DNA of 64,000 bases, from the NCBI RefSeq assembly GCF_021631985.1, contig NZ_CP070225.1, forward strand, positions 6,014,001 through 6,078,000. Reading direction: 5' to 3'. This DNA comes from Sandaracinus amylolyticus. GTDB taxonomy: Bacteria; Myxococcota_A; Polyangia; Polyangiales; Sandaracinaceae. The notes below the pieces were generated by a model. The model saw only the letters and a program-made list of their open reading frames with translations. It made no database searches and had not been told where the DNA came from. Shown here in pieces: positions 51,170-61,023 of this stretch. The translations under genes were made by a program, and so were the position numbers. Positions within the stretch are counted from its first letter, which is position 1. Each line of letters opens with the position of its first letter.

Positions 51170-52501
51170 CTACGCCGCGCGCGCGACGCGACCTCCGATC
51201 TCGCTGCGTCCCGAGAGCGCCACGTAGAGCCACAGGCCGATCACGATCGTCGCGAGCCCCACGAGCGCGGCGACCGGGCGCTGCCAGAGCGTGTGCACCG
51301 TCATCCAGAGGCTCAGCGCGATCGCGACCCCGGTGGTCCACGGATGGCCCCACGCGCGATAGGGGCGCGGCATCTCGGGCGCGCGCGCGCGCAGCACGAA
51401 CACCCCCGCGAGCGTGAGCGCGGAGCTGAGCGCGAGCGTGAACCCGATGTACGTGAGCAGCGCGTCGAACGTGGCGGTCGCGGCGAGCGCGAGCGCGATG
51501 CAGGTCTGCAGCACGCTCGCGCGCAGCGGGCCGCGAGCCCCGTCGCGCGACGTGGTGAGCCACGCGAGCCGCGGATGATCGCTCCCCATCCGCTCGTACA
51601 CACGCGGACCGGTGAGCGCGATCGCACCGACGGTCGTCGCGAGCCCGACCGCGACCACCGCACCGACGACGACGCCGACCTCGGGCCCGAGCAGATGACG
51701 CGCCGCGACCTGCGCGACGTCGACCTCGCCCGCGAGCACGCGCGCCGGCGCGCTGGCGAGGAACGCCGCGTTGAGCGCGACGTAGAGGCAAGTGACCACG
51801 GCGGTGCCACCGAGCAGCGCGCGCGGCAGCGCACGTCCCGGGTCGCGCACCTCGCCCGCGACGTACGCCGCGGCGTTCCACCCGGTGTAGCTGAAGCTGA
51901 CCCACACGAGCCCGACCGCGAGCTGGCCGCTCGTCGTGAGCGCACCGAGCGAGGTGGTGCCGGGCTCGAGCACGCGTGACGGCTCACCGAGCGCGAGCCC
52001 GACGATCGCGAGCAGCGCGACGAGGCCGAGCTCGAGCGCGGTGATCGCGTCCTGCAGGCGTGCTCCGCCGCGCGCGCCGCTCGCGTGCACGCCCGAGAAC
52101 ACGAGGATCAGCGCGATCGCCCAGACCTTCCCGGACACGCCGGGCAGGAGCGGCTCGAGGTACGCGCCGAATGCGATCGCGGCCGCGGCCATCGGCGCGG
52201 AGAAGCCGACGATCAGCGAGATCCATCCGCTCACGAAGCCGACCGCAGGATGATAGATGCGCGAGAGCAGCGCGTACTCGCCGCCGTTCTCCGGCATCGC
52301 GGCCGTGAGCTCGCCGTACGCGAGCGCGCCGCACATCGCGAGCGCACCACCGAGCGCCCACACGATCATCACCGGCAGCGCGCCTCCGAGATCCGCGAGC
52401 AGGAGGCCGGTCGTGGTGAACGCGCCGGTGCCGATGGTGCTCGCGATGACGAGCATCGTCGCGGTGCGCGTCGTGATCCGTCGACCGCGCGCGTGCGTCA
52501 T
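51170..52501 (-). CDS. APC family amino acid permease
   Basis: A 443-residue transporter with about twelve hydrophobic helices. The first helix contains ASTIGTGAFTTTGLLLADLG, the substrate-binding loop of APC permeases; the consensus RDPGRALPRALLGGTAVVT between helices and WVSFSYTGWNAAAYVAGEV are present. It is probably an amino acid or amine uptake carrier. ATG 52501 or GTG 52504 are possible starts. The downstream GNAT is possibly in the same transcript. Confidence 0.93.
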   Translation of the reverse strand: MTHARGRRITTRTATMLVIASTIGTGAFTTTGLLLADLGGALPVMIVWALGGALAMCGALAYGELTAAMPENGGEYALLSRIYHPAVGFVSGWISLIVGFSAPMAAAAIAFGAYLEPLLPGVSGKVWAIALILVFSGVHASGARGGARLQDAITALELGLVALLAIVGLALGEPSRVLEPGTTSLGALTTSGQLAVGLVWVSFSYTGWNAAAYVAGEVRDPGRALPRALLGGTAVVTCLYVALNAAFLASAPARVLAGEVDVAQVAARHLLGPEVGVVVGAVVAVGLATTVGAIALTGPRVYERMGSDHPRLAWLTTSRDGARGPLRASVLQTCIALALAATATFDALLTYIGFTLALSSALTLAGVFVLRARAPEMPRPYRAWGHPWTTGVAIALSLWMTVHTLWQRPVAALVGLATIVIGLWLYVALSGRSEIGGRVARAA

Positions 52502-52580
52502 CACCGCGAGCTAGGAGCGGACCCGCGCGCGCCAACTCTGGTCTCGCTCTTGCCGCCGATCGCTCCAGGAGGAGGAGACG

Positions 52581-53345
52581 ATGAGAGCGATGCTGAGCTT
52601 CGTGCTCGCGACCTGCGTCGTCGCGGGATGCTCGCGCGAGCCGGCGGAGCCGCGCGCGGCGAAGGCCGATGCACCCACGACCTCGACCGGCGCGGACACC
52701 GCGGGGGGCGCCTACGCCGACGAGCGCGAGGAGCTCGCGCGTGCCCTCGCGCGCGACGGGATCCACGACGATCGCGTGCTCGCCGCGATCCGCAGCGTGC
52801 CGCGCCACGAGCTCGTGCCCGACGATCTGCGCGCGATGGCGTACTGGGATCAGCCGCTGCCGATCGGGCACGAGCAGACGATCAGCCAGCCCTACATCGT
52901 CGCGCTGATGACGCAGCTCGCCGACGTCGATCCCGGCGACAAGATCCTCGAGGTCGGGACCGGCTCGGGCTACCAGGCCGCGGTGCTGAGCGCGATGGGC
53001 GCCGACGTCTACACGATCGAGATCGTCGAGGCGCTCGGTGGGCAAGCCGCCGAGGATCTCGAGCGCCTCGGCTACGACGTGCACGCGCGCATCGGCGACG
53101 GCTATCGCGGCTGGCCCGAGGAGGCGCCGTTCGACGCGATCGTGATCACCGCGGCGCCGCCCGAGGTGCCGCAGCCGCTGCTCGATCAGCTGCGCGTCGG
53201 AGGACGCCTCGTGGTCCCGGTCGGCGAGCGCGATGCACAAGAGCTCGTCGTCATCACGCGCACCGAGGACGGCTACGAGCGATCGCGCGGATTCCCCGTG
53301 CTCTTCGTGCCCATGACGGGCGAGGCACAGCGACGCTCGCGCTGA
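52581..53345 (+). CDS. pcm: Protein-L-isoaspartate O-methyltransferase with lipoprotein signal
   Basis: A 254-residue protein with PIMT features: [40 protein letters not shown], the SAM motif [15 protein letters not shown], and [20 protein letters not shown]. The N-terminus [20 protein letters not shown] is a signal with lipobox VAGC and is followed by a low-complexity linker, so export and lipidation are predicted. That is unusual for a SAM-dependent enzyme. ATG 52581 follows AGGAGGAG. Confidence 0.92.
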   Translation: MRAMLSFVLATCVVAGCSREPAEPRAAKADAPTTSTGADTAGGAYADEREELARALARDGIHDDRVLAAIRSVPRHELVPDDLRAMAYWDQPLPIGHEQTISQPYIVALMTQLADVDPGDKILEVGTGSGYQAAVLSAMGADVYTIEIVEALGGQAAEDLERLGYDVHARIGDGYRGWPEEAPFDAIVITAAPPEVPQPLLDQLRVGGRLVVPVGERDAQELVVITRTEDGYERSRGFPVLFVPMTGEAQRRSR

Positions 53346-54182
53346 TCACTCGAAACAGGTGCGGCACTGGTAGAGGTCGTCGCACGTCGCTTCGTCGATG
53401 CAGGACTCGCACGAAGGCGGCAGGTAGAGCTCGCTGAAGCTCGAGGCCGATGCCCACAGGCACTCGCGCAGCTCCACGTCTCCGCACTCCGCCATCGCCT
53501 CGCACACCGACGTCGTGCGCGGCCCCGCGACCCACGCCGCACCGGGGCCCATCATCAGCGCGACCCAGATCGCCGTGAACGCCGCGACGATCTCCGGCGC
53601 GAAGCGCCGCTTCGATCGCACGACGTCGCGCCCGGCGAGTCGCTCGCAGTGCCAGATCGCCCCGAGCACGTCGCCGAGCACCGCGAGCGGCAGCAGGAAG
53701 ATCGCGAACGGCATGCCCGCGCCGGCGAGCACCAGCGCGAGCACCTCGACGAGCGCGACGATGCCCGCGCTGCGCCACTGCGCGACGTAGAGGTGCCCGC
53801 CGCCCGGGATCACCATCGACGCGAACGCAGCGACGCGCCGGCGCTTGCCTGCCACGGTCGACGGCGCGCGCGCCGCGTCGCGATAGCTCACGACGGCGCG
53901 CTCTTCGCGCGGCTCGTCCTCGTCGCGCAGATCGGGCCCGTCGATCGGCGCCGCCTCGAGCGCGTCCAAGAGCGCCTGCGCGCGCTCGCGATCTCGCCGT
54001 GGCACCTGCACGACGATCTCCACGTAGCTGCCCATCACACCGACCATCGCGCGGTGCTCGAGGCCCGGCGTCGACACCGGGATGCCTTCGCTCTCGAGGA
54101 GCTCGCGGATCATCTCCGCGCGCAGCGGCTCGTGCGTGCGCAGGAGCTCGACCCGCTCCTCGTCTCCGTGATCGTCGCTCAT
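53346..54182 (-). CDS. DUF2007-domain membrane protein
   Basis: A 278-residue protein. The N-terminal DUF2007 (signal-transducing-type) domain is at about 8-70: VELLRTHEPLRAEMIRELLE, GVMGSYVEIVVQVPRRDRER. Three or four hydrophobic helices follow (about 115-215), then a Cys-rich C-terminus with six or more cysteines (PSCESCIDEATCDDLYQCRT). The DUF2007 domain is thought to sense or dimerise, but its role is unknown. The start is ATG 54182. Its end adjoins the end of the convergent PIMT gene. Confidence 0.8.
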   Translation of the reverse strand: MSDDHGDEERVELLRTHEPLRAEMIRELLESEGIPVSTPGLEHRAMVGVMGSYVEIVVQVPRRDRERAQALLDALEAAPIDGPDLRDEDEPREERAVVSYRDAARAPSTVAGKRRRVAAFASMVIPGGGHLYVAQWRSAGIVALVEVLALVLAGAGMPFAIFLLPLAVLGDVLGAIWHCERLAGRDVVRSKRRFAPEIVAAFTAIWVALMMGPGAAWVAGPRTTSVCEAMAECGDVELRECLWASASSFSELYLPPSCESCIDEATCDDLYQCRTCFE

Positions 54183-54253
54183 CCGCGCAGCGTACGAGGC
54201 CCCCACGCCCGACGTCGAGCTCTTGGCCCGTGAGTTGCTGAGCAACGCTGCGC

Positions 54254-56389
54254 ATGGAGACCTCCGAGGTCCTTCGTTCGCTCGAGCACCACGCGCTTCT
54301 CGTGCTTCTCGTCCAGCTCGGCATCCTCCTCGCCGCGGCCCGCTTGCTCGGCGAGCTCGCGCGCAAGCTCGGTCAACCCGCGGTGATCGGCGAGCTCGCT
54401 GCGGGCGTGCTGCTCGGGCCTTCGGGCATCGGCGCGCTCGCGCCCGCCGCGCACCGCGCGGTCTTCCCGCACGACCAGGCGCAGGCCGATCTGCTCGCCG
54501 TCGTGTCGTGGATCGGCGTGCTCTTCCTGATCCTCGTGACCGGCATGGAGACCGACCTCGGCCTCGTGCGGCGCCAAGGAAAGACGGCGCTCGCGGTCTC
54601 CGCGACCGGCGTGATCGTGCCGTTCGCCACCGGCTTCGCGGTCGCGTGGCTGGTGCCGGTCGACATGATCGGCGGCGCCGATCAGCGGCTCGTGTTCGCG
54701 CTCTTCCTCGCGGTCGCGATGAGCATCTCCGCGGTGCCGGTGATCGCGAAGGTGCTCATCGAGACGCGCCTGGTACGTCGCGACGTCGGACAGCTGATGC
54801 TCGCCGCCGGGATGGCCGACGACACGCTCGGCTGGATCCTGCTCTCGGTCGTCGCCGGCCTCGCGTCGCGCGGCGAGCTCGATCTCGTGCACGCAGGCGG
54901 GGCAGCGCTCACCGCGATCGTGACGATCGGCCTCGGCCTCACGCTGGGACGTCGTGTGTTCGACGTCTACCTCCGCGGCATCGACCGCGCGTTCGGCGGC
55001 GCGCCGGCGCAGCTCTCCGCGATCCTCGTCGCGGCGTTCCTCGCGGCCGCCGGCACGCACGCGGCGGGCATCGAAGCGGTGCTCGGCACGTTCATCGTCG
55101 GCATCCTCGCGGGTCAGAGCCGCCGGCTGCGCGAGGACGTGACCGCGTCGATCGAGATGATCACGACCGGGTTCGTCGCGCCGATCTTCTTCGCGTCGGC
55201 GGGCCTGCGGGTCGACCTCGCGCTGCTGATGCGGCCCGACGTGCTCGGCGTGGGCGTCGCGATCCTCGCGGTCGCGTGCGTGGGCAAGCTCGTCGGTGCG
55301 TACCTCGGCGCGTGGATCGGTGGGCGCTCGCACTGGGAGCGCCTCGCGATGGGCGCGGGCATGAACGCGCGCGGCGCGATGGAGATCGTCGTCGCGACGA
55401 TCGGCCTCGGCCTCGGCGTGCTCGGCCGCGAGACCTACTCGATCATCGTGATGATCGCGATCGTCACCTCGATGATGGCGCCGCCGCTGCTGCGCTTCTG
55501 CCTGCGCCGCGTGGAGATGACGCCCGACGAGCGCGCGCGCCTCGAGCGCGAGCAGATGGCGACCGAGAGCTTCCTCCTCCGGCTCCGCCGCGCGGTGCTG
55601 GTGCCCGGCGACGGCACCGCCTCGCTGCTGGCGGCGCGCCTGCTCGGCCTCGTCGGCGTGCGCACGCCGCTCGAGGTCTCGATCGTCGATCGCACCGGCG
55701 GCCAGAGCGCGGCGGTGCGCTACGCGGAGTCGCTCGCGAAGCACCCGAAGGGCGAGCTGCGCACCGCGCAGGACGAGAAGACCGCGCGGCGCGTCGAGGA
55801 GGACGCCGACTTGCTCGCGATGGGCGCGCCGCCGCCGCGCAAGGGCATCAGCCGCTTCCTCTTCGGGCCGCGCATCGATCGCAAGGTGCTCGAGGCGAAG
55901 AAGCCGGTCCTCGTGGTCGATGCCGCGCGCGGCAGCGCGGTGGTCGATCGCCTCGCGGCGGGCGAGCCGATCCGGCGGATCGTGGTGCCGGTGATCGGCA
56001 CCGAGTACAGCCGGCGCGCGGTGGAGCTCGCGAGCGGCATCGCGGCGGGCTCGGGCGCCGCGCTCGAGCTCGTGCACGTCGTCGCGTCGCCCGATGCACA
56101 CCGCTTCCTCGTGCGCACGCACGGCGAGACGATCCGCCAGGCCGCGCAGCGCTCGCTCGAGCACTTCGCGGACATCGCGCACAAGCTCGGCGCCGAGGAC
56201 GTGACCACGCAGATCATCGAGTCGGACTCGACCGAACGCGCGATCGTCGCGGAGGCCGAGCGCACCGACGTCGATCTCGTGCTCCTCGGTGTCGCGCTGC
56301 GCCCCGGGAACGAGCGCGCGTTCTTCGGGCCCAAGCTCGAGGAGCTCGTGCGCCGCGCGACGCGCCCCGTCGTCGTGCTCGCGTCGTGA
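54254..56389 (+). CDS. CPA2 cation:proton antiporter with C-terminal USP domain
   Basis: A 711-residue protein. Residues about 10-410 have twelve or so hydrophobic helices, with the family signatures GELAAGVLLGPSG, GMADDTLGWILLSV (the DD proton/cation site) and MNARGAMEIVVATIGLG. After a long linker (about 410-560), a universal-stress-type fold (RRIVVPVIGTEYSRRAVELA, DVDLVLLGVALRPGNERAFF) forms the C-terminus. It exchanges Na+ or K+ for H+; the USP domain may regulate it. The start is ATG 54254. Confidence 0.93.
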   Translation: METSEVLRSLEHHALLVLLVQLGILLAAARLLGELARKLGQPAVIGELAAGVLLGPSGIGALAPAAHRAVFPHDQAQADLLAVVSWIGVLFLILVTGMETDLGLVRRQGKTALAVSATGVIVPFATGFAVAWLVPVDMIGGADQRLVFALFLAVAMSISAVPVIAKVLIETRLVRRDVGQLMLAAGMADDTLGWILLSVVAGLASRGELDLVHAGGAALTAIVTIGLGLTLGRRVFDVYLRGIDRAFGGAPAQLSAILVAAFLAAAGTHAAGIEAVLGTFIVGILAGQSRRLREDVTASIEMITTGFVAPIFFASAGLRVDLALLMRPDVLGVGVAILAVACVGKLVGAYLGAWIGGRSHWERLAMGAGMNARGAMEIVVATIGLGLGVLGRETYSIIVMIAIVTSMMAPPLLRFCLRRVEMTPDERARLEREQMATESFLLRLRRAVLVPGDGTASLLAARLLGLVGVRTPLEVSIVDRTGGQSAAVRYAESLAKHPKGELRTAQDEKTARRVEEDADLLAMGAPPPRKGISRFLFGPRIDRKVLEAKKPVLVVDAARGSAVVDRLAAGEPIRRIVVPVIGTEYSRRAVELASGIAAGSGAALELVHVVASPDAHRFLVRTHGETIRQAAQRSLEHFADIAHKLGAEDVTTQIIESDSTERAIVAEAERTDVDLVLLGVALRPGNERAFFGPKLEELVRRATRPVVVLAS

Positions 56390-56460
56390 TCCGATCGTGA
56401 GCCACGGCGCTCGGGACGCGATCTCGTCGTGGTAGATCTCGATCCTCGACGGAGGATCGC

Positions 56461-58416
56461 GTGGGGTCGAACGACGTCGTCGAAGCGAGGCTGGAGCGCC
56501 ACCGCGAGCACCACCTCGCGGTCGCGCAGGAGATCACGCACATCGGCAGCTGGGAGTGGGATCTCGCGACGAACGTCGTCTCGTGGTCCGACGAGCTGTA
56601 TCGCATCTACGGGCTCGCCCCGCGCTCGCGCCCGATCACGCTCGAGGTGTTCCTCTCGTTCCTCGAGCCCTCGGATCGCGCGCGCATCCAGGACGAGGTG
56701 CAGCGCGCGATCGCCCGCGGAGGCCGCTTCACCTACCACGAGCGCATCGTCCGTCCCGATGGCAGCCGCCGCGATCTCGACACGATCGGCGAGGTGATCC
56801 CCGGCGCCGATGGCCGCCCGATCGCGCTGATCGGCAGCTGTCGCGACATCACCGACCAGCTCCGGCGCGACGATGCGGCGCGGCTCTACGCGGACATCGT
56901 CCACAACATCCAGATCGGGATCGCGGTGTGGCGCGTCGACGACCCCGACGACGTCGCGTCGGCGCGCCTGGTCGCGTTCAACCCTCACGCCGAGATGATC
57001 GCGGGCGGACCGATGGCGGCGCGGATCGGGCAGCCGCTCTCCGTCGCGTACCCCCGCGTGGTGCACAGCGAGCTCAGCGCGACGATCGCCGAGGTGGCGC
57101 GCGAGCGCCGCGTGCGCGAGGTGGGCATCGACTACGAGAGCCCCGACGGGACCTCGCACGAGCTCATGGTGCGCGTGTTCCCGCTCCCTTCGCAGAGCAT
57201 CGGCCTCGCCTTCGAAGACGTGACGCGACAGTCGCGCGCGCGGGCGATGCGCTCGTCGGAGCAGCGCGTCCTCGAGATGATCGCGTCCGGCGCGCCGCTC
57301 GCCGACGTGCTCACGACGCTGCTGGTCGCGATCGAGGGCCACGCGCCCGGCACCTTCGGCTCGGTGCTGCTCCTCGACGCGCAGGGTACGCACCTGCGCC
57401 ACGGCGCCGCGCCGAACCTCCCGGCGGCGCTGGTGCGCGCGATCGACGGCTCCCTGATCGGGCCCGCCCACGGCTCGTGCGGCACCTCCGCGTACCGCAA
57501 CGAGCCGGTGCTCGTGGAGGACGTCGAGACCAGCCCGCTCTGGGACGACTGGCGTCACCTGCTGCGCCCCTACGGACTGCGCGCGTGCTGGTCGATGCCG
57601 ATCGCCGCGAGCGACGGGCGCGTCGCCGGCACGTTCGCGCTCTATTACCGCGAGCCGCGCCTCCCCACGCCCGACGAGATCGATCTCATCGCGCGCGCCA
57701 CGCACCTCGCGGGCATCGCGATCCAGCGTGAGCAGCGCGAGGACCGGATGCGCGCGCTCTCGGCCCACGTCGAGGCGGTGCAGGAGCAGGAGCGCACCGC
57801 GGTCGCGCGAGAGATCCACGACGAGCTCGGACAAGCGCTCACCGCGCTGAAGATCGACGTCGCGTGGGTCGCGCGTCGCACCCCGAGCGACGACGCGAGC
57901 GAGCCGGTGCGAGCACGGCTCGCGTCGATGTCGACGATGATCGACGGGATCATCGACACCGTCCGCCGCATCTCGTCGGATCTGCGCCCCGGGGTGCTCG
58001 ACGAGCTCGGCCTCGTCGCCGCCCTGGAGTGGAAGACGCAGCACTTCGAGGAGCACATCGGGATCCCGTGCTCGTTCCGCACGAACCTCGGCGACGTGCG
58101 CCTCCCGCGGGAATTCGGCACCGCGCTCTATCGCATGCTGCAGGAGGCGCTCACCAACGTCGTGCGCCACGCGGGCGCGAGCCACGTCGAGGTCTCGCTC
58201 GAGCACGCCGGCGATCGACTGCGCCTCGAGGTGCACGACGACGGCAAGGGCATCACCACCGAGGCTGCGACGAACCCGCGCTCGCTCGGCCTGCTCGGCG
58301 TGCACGAGCGCGCGCGCCGCCTCGGGGGCGAGGTGAAGGTCACGCGCGCGGAGCGCGGCGGGACCACGTTCGTCGTCGACGTGCCGTGGCCTGCGATGCG
58401 TGGAGGCGCGACGTGA
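56461..58416 (+). CDS. PAS/GAF sensor histidine kinase (HisKA_3, NarL partner)
   Basis: A 651-residue cytosolic sensor. PAS_3 is at about 20-140 (ITHIGSWEWDLATNVVSWSD), a second PAS at about 145-260, and GAF at about 275-425 (GPAHGSCGTSAYRNEPVLVE). HisKA_3 follows with EQERTAVAREIHDELGQALT (phospho-His in REIHDELG), then HATPase (LTNVVRHAGASHVEVSL, GLLGVHERARRLGGEV). The GTG start at 56461 is used. It overlaps the response regulator by 4 bp (GTGA), so they form a cognate pair. Confidence 0.93.
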   Translation: MGSNDVVEARLERHREHHLAVAQEITHIGSWEWDLATNVVSWSDELYRIYGLAPRSRPITLEVFLSFLEPSDRARIQDEVQRAIARGGRFTYHERIVRPDGSRRDLDTIGEVIPGADGRPIALIGSCRDITDQLRRDDAARLYADIVHNIQIGIAVWRVDDPDDVASARLVAFNPHAEMIAGGPMAARIGQPLSVAYPRVVHSELSATIAEVARERRVREVGIDYESPDGTSHELMVRVFPLPSQSIGLAFEDVTRQSRARAMRSSEQRVLEMIASGAPLADVLTTLLVAIEGHAPGTFGSVLLLDAQGTHLRHGAAPNLPAALVRAIDGSLIGPAHGSCGTSAYRNEPVLVEDVETSPLWDDWRHLLRPYGLRACWSMPIAASDGRVAGTFALYYREPRLPTPDEIDLIARATHLAGIAIQREQREDRMRALSAHVEAVQEQERTAVAREIHDELGQALTALKIDVAWVARRTPSDDASEPVRARLASMSTMIDGIIDTVRRISSDLRPGVLDELGLVAALEWKTQHFEEHIGIPCSFRTNLGDVRLPREFGTALYRMLQEALTNVVRHAGASHVEVSLEHAGDRLRLEVHDDGKGITTEAATNPRSLGLLGVHERARRLGGEVKVTRAERGGTTFVVDVPWPAMRGGAT

Positions 58417-59045
58417 TCAAAGTGCTCATCGCGGACGATCATCCGGTGCTGCGTCGCGGCCTGCGCGAGGCGCTCTCGGAGACCGACGACATCCTCGTCG
58501 CGGGCGAGGCGGCGAGCGTGCACGAGGTGCGCGAGCGGGTGCGCGCCGAGCGCTGGGACGTGATCCTGCTCGACATCAGCCTGCAGGGCGGCAACGGCAT
58601 CGAGCTGCTCCCCGAGATCCGGAAGGAGCGCCCCGACGCGCGCGTGCTGATCCTGACCGTCTACTCCGAGCAGCAGTACGCGATCCGCGCGCTGCGCGCG
58701 GGCGCCGCCGGATTCCTGACGAAAGAAGCCGCGCCCGAGAAGCTCATCGAGGCGATCCGCAAGGTCGCGGGCGGCGGGCGCTGGGTCAGCCCCGAGCTCG
58801 CGGAGACGCTCGCGTCGCTGCTCGCGGGCGAGACCTCGGGCGAGCCGCACGAGCGCTTGTCGAATCGCGAGCTCGAGATCCTCAAGATGATCGCGTCGGG
58901 CCGCACCGTCTCCGAGATCGCGAAGGACCTCGCGCTCAGCGTGAAGACGGTGAGCACGCATCGCACGCGCATCCTCCACAAGATGGGCATGCGCACCAAC
59001 GCCGAGCTCACGCACTACGCGGTCCGGCACGGGATCGTCTCGTAG
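58413..59045 (+). CDS. NarL/FixJ-family response regulator
   Basis: A 210-residue regulator: receiver IKVLIADDHPVLRRGL with phosphoacceptor VILLDISLQGGNG and Lys in FLTKEAAPEKL, then the LuxR-type HTH LSNRELEILKMIASGRTVSE, IAKDLALSVKTVSTH. It is translated in overlap with the kinase. Confidence 0.94.
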   Translation: MIKVLIADDHPVLRRGLREALSETDDILVAGEAASVHEVRERVRAERWDVILLDISLQGGNGIELLPEIRKERPDARVLILTVYSEQQYAIRALRAGAAGFLTKEAAPEKLIEAIRKVAGGGRWVSPELAETLASLLAGETSGEPHERLSNRELEILKMIASGRTVSEIAKDLALSVKTVSTHRTRILHKMGMRTNAELTHYAVRHGIVS

Positions 59046-59139
59046 GACGAACACCGACAGCGCCCGTCCGAGCGTCCGACGTGCGATCGCGTGTTCCGCC
59101 GATTCGGCGGCCCCGGTGAGGCGTGCATCGTCTCGAACC

Positions 59140-59514
59140 ATGAGCGTGCTGATCGTCGACGCGTGCGAGCGCACCCGCGCCCGTCTGCGCGACCTGCTCT
59201 CGCTGAAGGGCGGCGACGGCTCGCACGTGCACGAGGCGGGTGATCTCGATCAGGCCGCGGCCGTCCTCGGACGCGCCCCGGTCGCCGCGATCATCGTCGA
59301 CGTCGACACGCCGGCGCAGGACGGGCTCGCGCTGCTCTCCTCGCTCCGCGCCCTCGGCGCCCGACGCCTGCTCGTGGTCCTGACGAACGACGCGAGCGAG
59401 CCGCGCCGGCGTGCGTGCCTCGCGCGCGGCGCCGACCACTTCTTCGACAAGTCGCACGAGTTCGAGCGCGCGCTGGAGCTCGCGATCCAGCACGCGACGA
59501 GGGAGCCCGCGTAG
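59140..59514 (+). CDS. Stand-alone receiver domain protein
   Basis: A 124-residue protein consisting of one receiver domain: MSVLIVDACERTRARLRDLL, phosphoacceptor in AAIIVDVDTPAQDGLALL, and a Lys in FFDKSHEFERALEL. No output domain is present. It may be a phosphate relay between the kinases on either side. ATG 59140 follows GAACC; the upstream GTG 59116 is an alternative. Confidence 0.88.
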   Translation: MSVLIVDACERTRARLRDLLSLKGGDGSHVHEAGDLDQAAAVLGRAPVAAIIVDVDTPAQDGLALLSSLRALGARRLLVVLTNDASEPRRRACLARGADHFFDKSHEFERALELAIQHATREPA

Positions 59515-59628
59515 GACGAACGCCCCGCGCTCGGTGCGTCCGTCCGACCTCGCGCGTCGCGAGATCCGACCCGACGACGCGCCCGAGGCCGATGCCGCGA
59601 TCCCCGGGCACCACGCCATATCCCCGGC

Positions 59629-61023
59629 ATGCACCACGAGCACGACGACGCGCGCGCCCGGCTCTTCTCTCGATTCGTCGTCGAGCACCTCGCGGACGCA
59701 GTGCTGGTCCTGGACGGCGAGGGTGCGGTGGTCTCGACGAACCACGCGACCCCGCCCGAGCTCGCGGCGTTCTTCGATCGCGCGAGCGCGTCGCCCGATG
59801 TGCACGCGCTGGTCGCGAGGCTGCGCCAGGACGGTCGCGCGTACGCCGAGCTCGCACGCCCGCTCGCCGACGGGCGCACCTCGCACCTGCGCGTCGAGGG
59901 CGCGCTCGTCGAGCAGCACGCGGTGATCGTCGCGCGCGACGTGTCGGTCGAGCGCGAGGCCACCGACGAGCTGCGCGTGCTGCGCCGCGTCGAGGCGCTC
60001 GGCGCGATCGCGACGAGCGTCGTGCACGACGTGAACAACCTGCTGACGCCGGTGCTGCTCCTCAGCGGACACCTCGCGCGCCACCTCGACGGCACCGCGT
60101 GGGCCCCGCTCGCCCAGCACATCGAGAGCGCGGCGCATCGCGCGTCGGTGATCGCGCGCGACGTGCTCGCGTTCGCGCGCCCCGGCCGCGCGCGCTGGGC
60201 ACCGGTCGACGTGAGCCGCGTGATCGCCGAGCTGCGCCCGTTCGTCGAGCGCCTCGCGGGCGACGACATCGACGTCGCGCTCGAGCTCGCGCCCGGCCTC
60301 GAGCCCGTGCGCCTCGATCGCACCGCGCTCGAGAACGCCGTGCTCAACCTCGTCGCGAACGCGCGCGACGCGATGCCGAACGGCGGTCGTCTGACGATCC
60401 ACAGCATCGCCGAGCCGACCTCGGGATGCGTCTCGCTGCAGGTGCGCGACACCGGCATCGGCATGAGCGAGCACGTGAGGGCCCGCGCGTTCGATCGGTT
60501 CTTCACCACCAAGAGCCACGGCAACGGGCTCGGCCTCGCGTCGGTGCGGCGCTTCGCCGACGAGGCCGGCGCGAGCGTCGAGGTCGAGAGCGCGCCCGGA
60601 CGCGGCACCACCGTCACGCTCCGCCTTCCCTGCGCCGCGCGCGATGCCGACGCACCGCGGGCAGAGGTGCACCGCGGCGGAGAGACCGTGCTGATCGCCG
60701 ATCCCGACGGACAGGTCCGGCGCGCGCTCGCCTACGTGCTCGAGGCCGCGGGCTACCGCGTAGTGGAAGCAGATGGCGCCGAGAGCGCGCACACCGCGCT
60801 CGCCGACTCCACCATCGGGCTCGCGCTCGTCGACGCGCGCCTCGCGGCGCCGCACGCAGCGCTCACGCGCACCCTCTCCGAGCGCCCCACGCGCGTGCTC
60901 GTGATGCTCGGCGATCACGGCAGCGCGGAGCACGTCGCGCCCGGCACGCCCACGCTCCACAAGGCGTTCTCCGAGCCCGATCTGCTGCGCGTCGTCCGCG
61001 GCGCGCTCGACGCCGCGCGCTGA
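59629..61023 (+). CDS. Hybrid histidine kinase with degenerate C-terminal receiver
   Basis: A 464-residue cytosolic kinase: a PAS-like N-terminal domain (VEHLADAVLVLDGEGAVVST), HisKA with SVVHDVNNLLTPVLLLSGHL, HATPase (VLNLVANARDAMPNGG, FFTTKSHGNGLGLASV), and a C-terminal receiver (ETVLIADPDGQVRRALAYV; Asp in LALVDARLAAP) that lacks the usual Lys loop clarity. The start is ATG 59629. Its stop abuts that of the convergent PAS kinase. Confidence 0.92.
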   Translation: MHHEHDDARARLFSRFVVEHLADAVLVLDGEGAVVSTNHATPPELAAFFDRASASPDVHALVARLRQDGRAYAELARPLADGRTSHLRVEGALVEQHAVIVARDVSVEREATDELRVLRRVEALGAIATSVVHDVNNLLTPVLLLSGHLARHLDGTAWAPLAQHIESAAHRASVIARDVLAFARPGRARWAPVDVSRVIAELRPFVERLAGDDIDVALELAPGLEPVRLDRTALENAVLNLVANARDAMPNGGRLTIHSIAEPTSGCVSLQVRDTGIGMSEHVRARAFDRFFTTKSHGNGLGLASVRRFADEAGASVEVESAPGRGTTVTLRLPCAARDADAPRAEVHRGGETVLIADPDGQVRRALAYVLEAAGYRVVEADGAESAHTALADSTIGLALVDARLAAPHAALTRTLSERPTRVLVMLGDHGSAEHVAPGTPTLHKAFSEPDLLRVVRGALDAAR

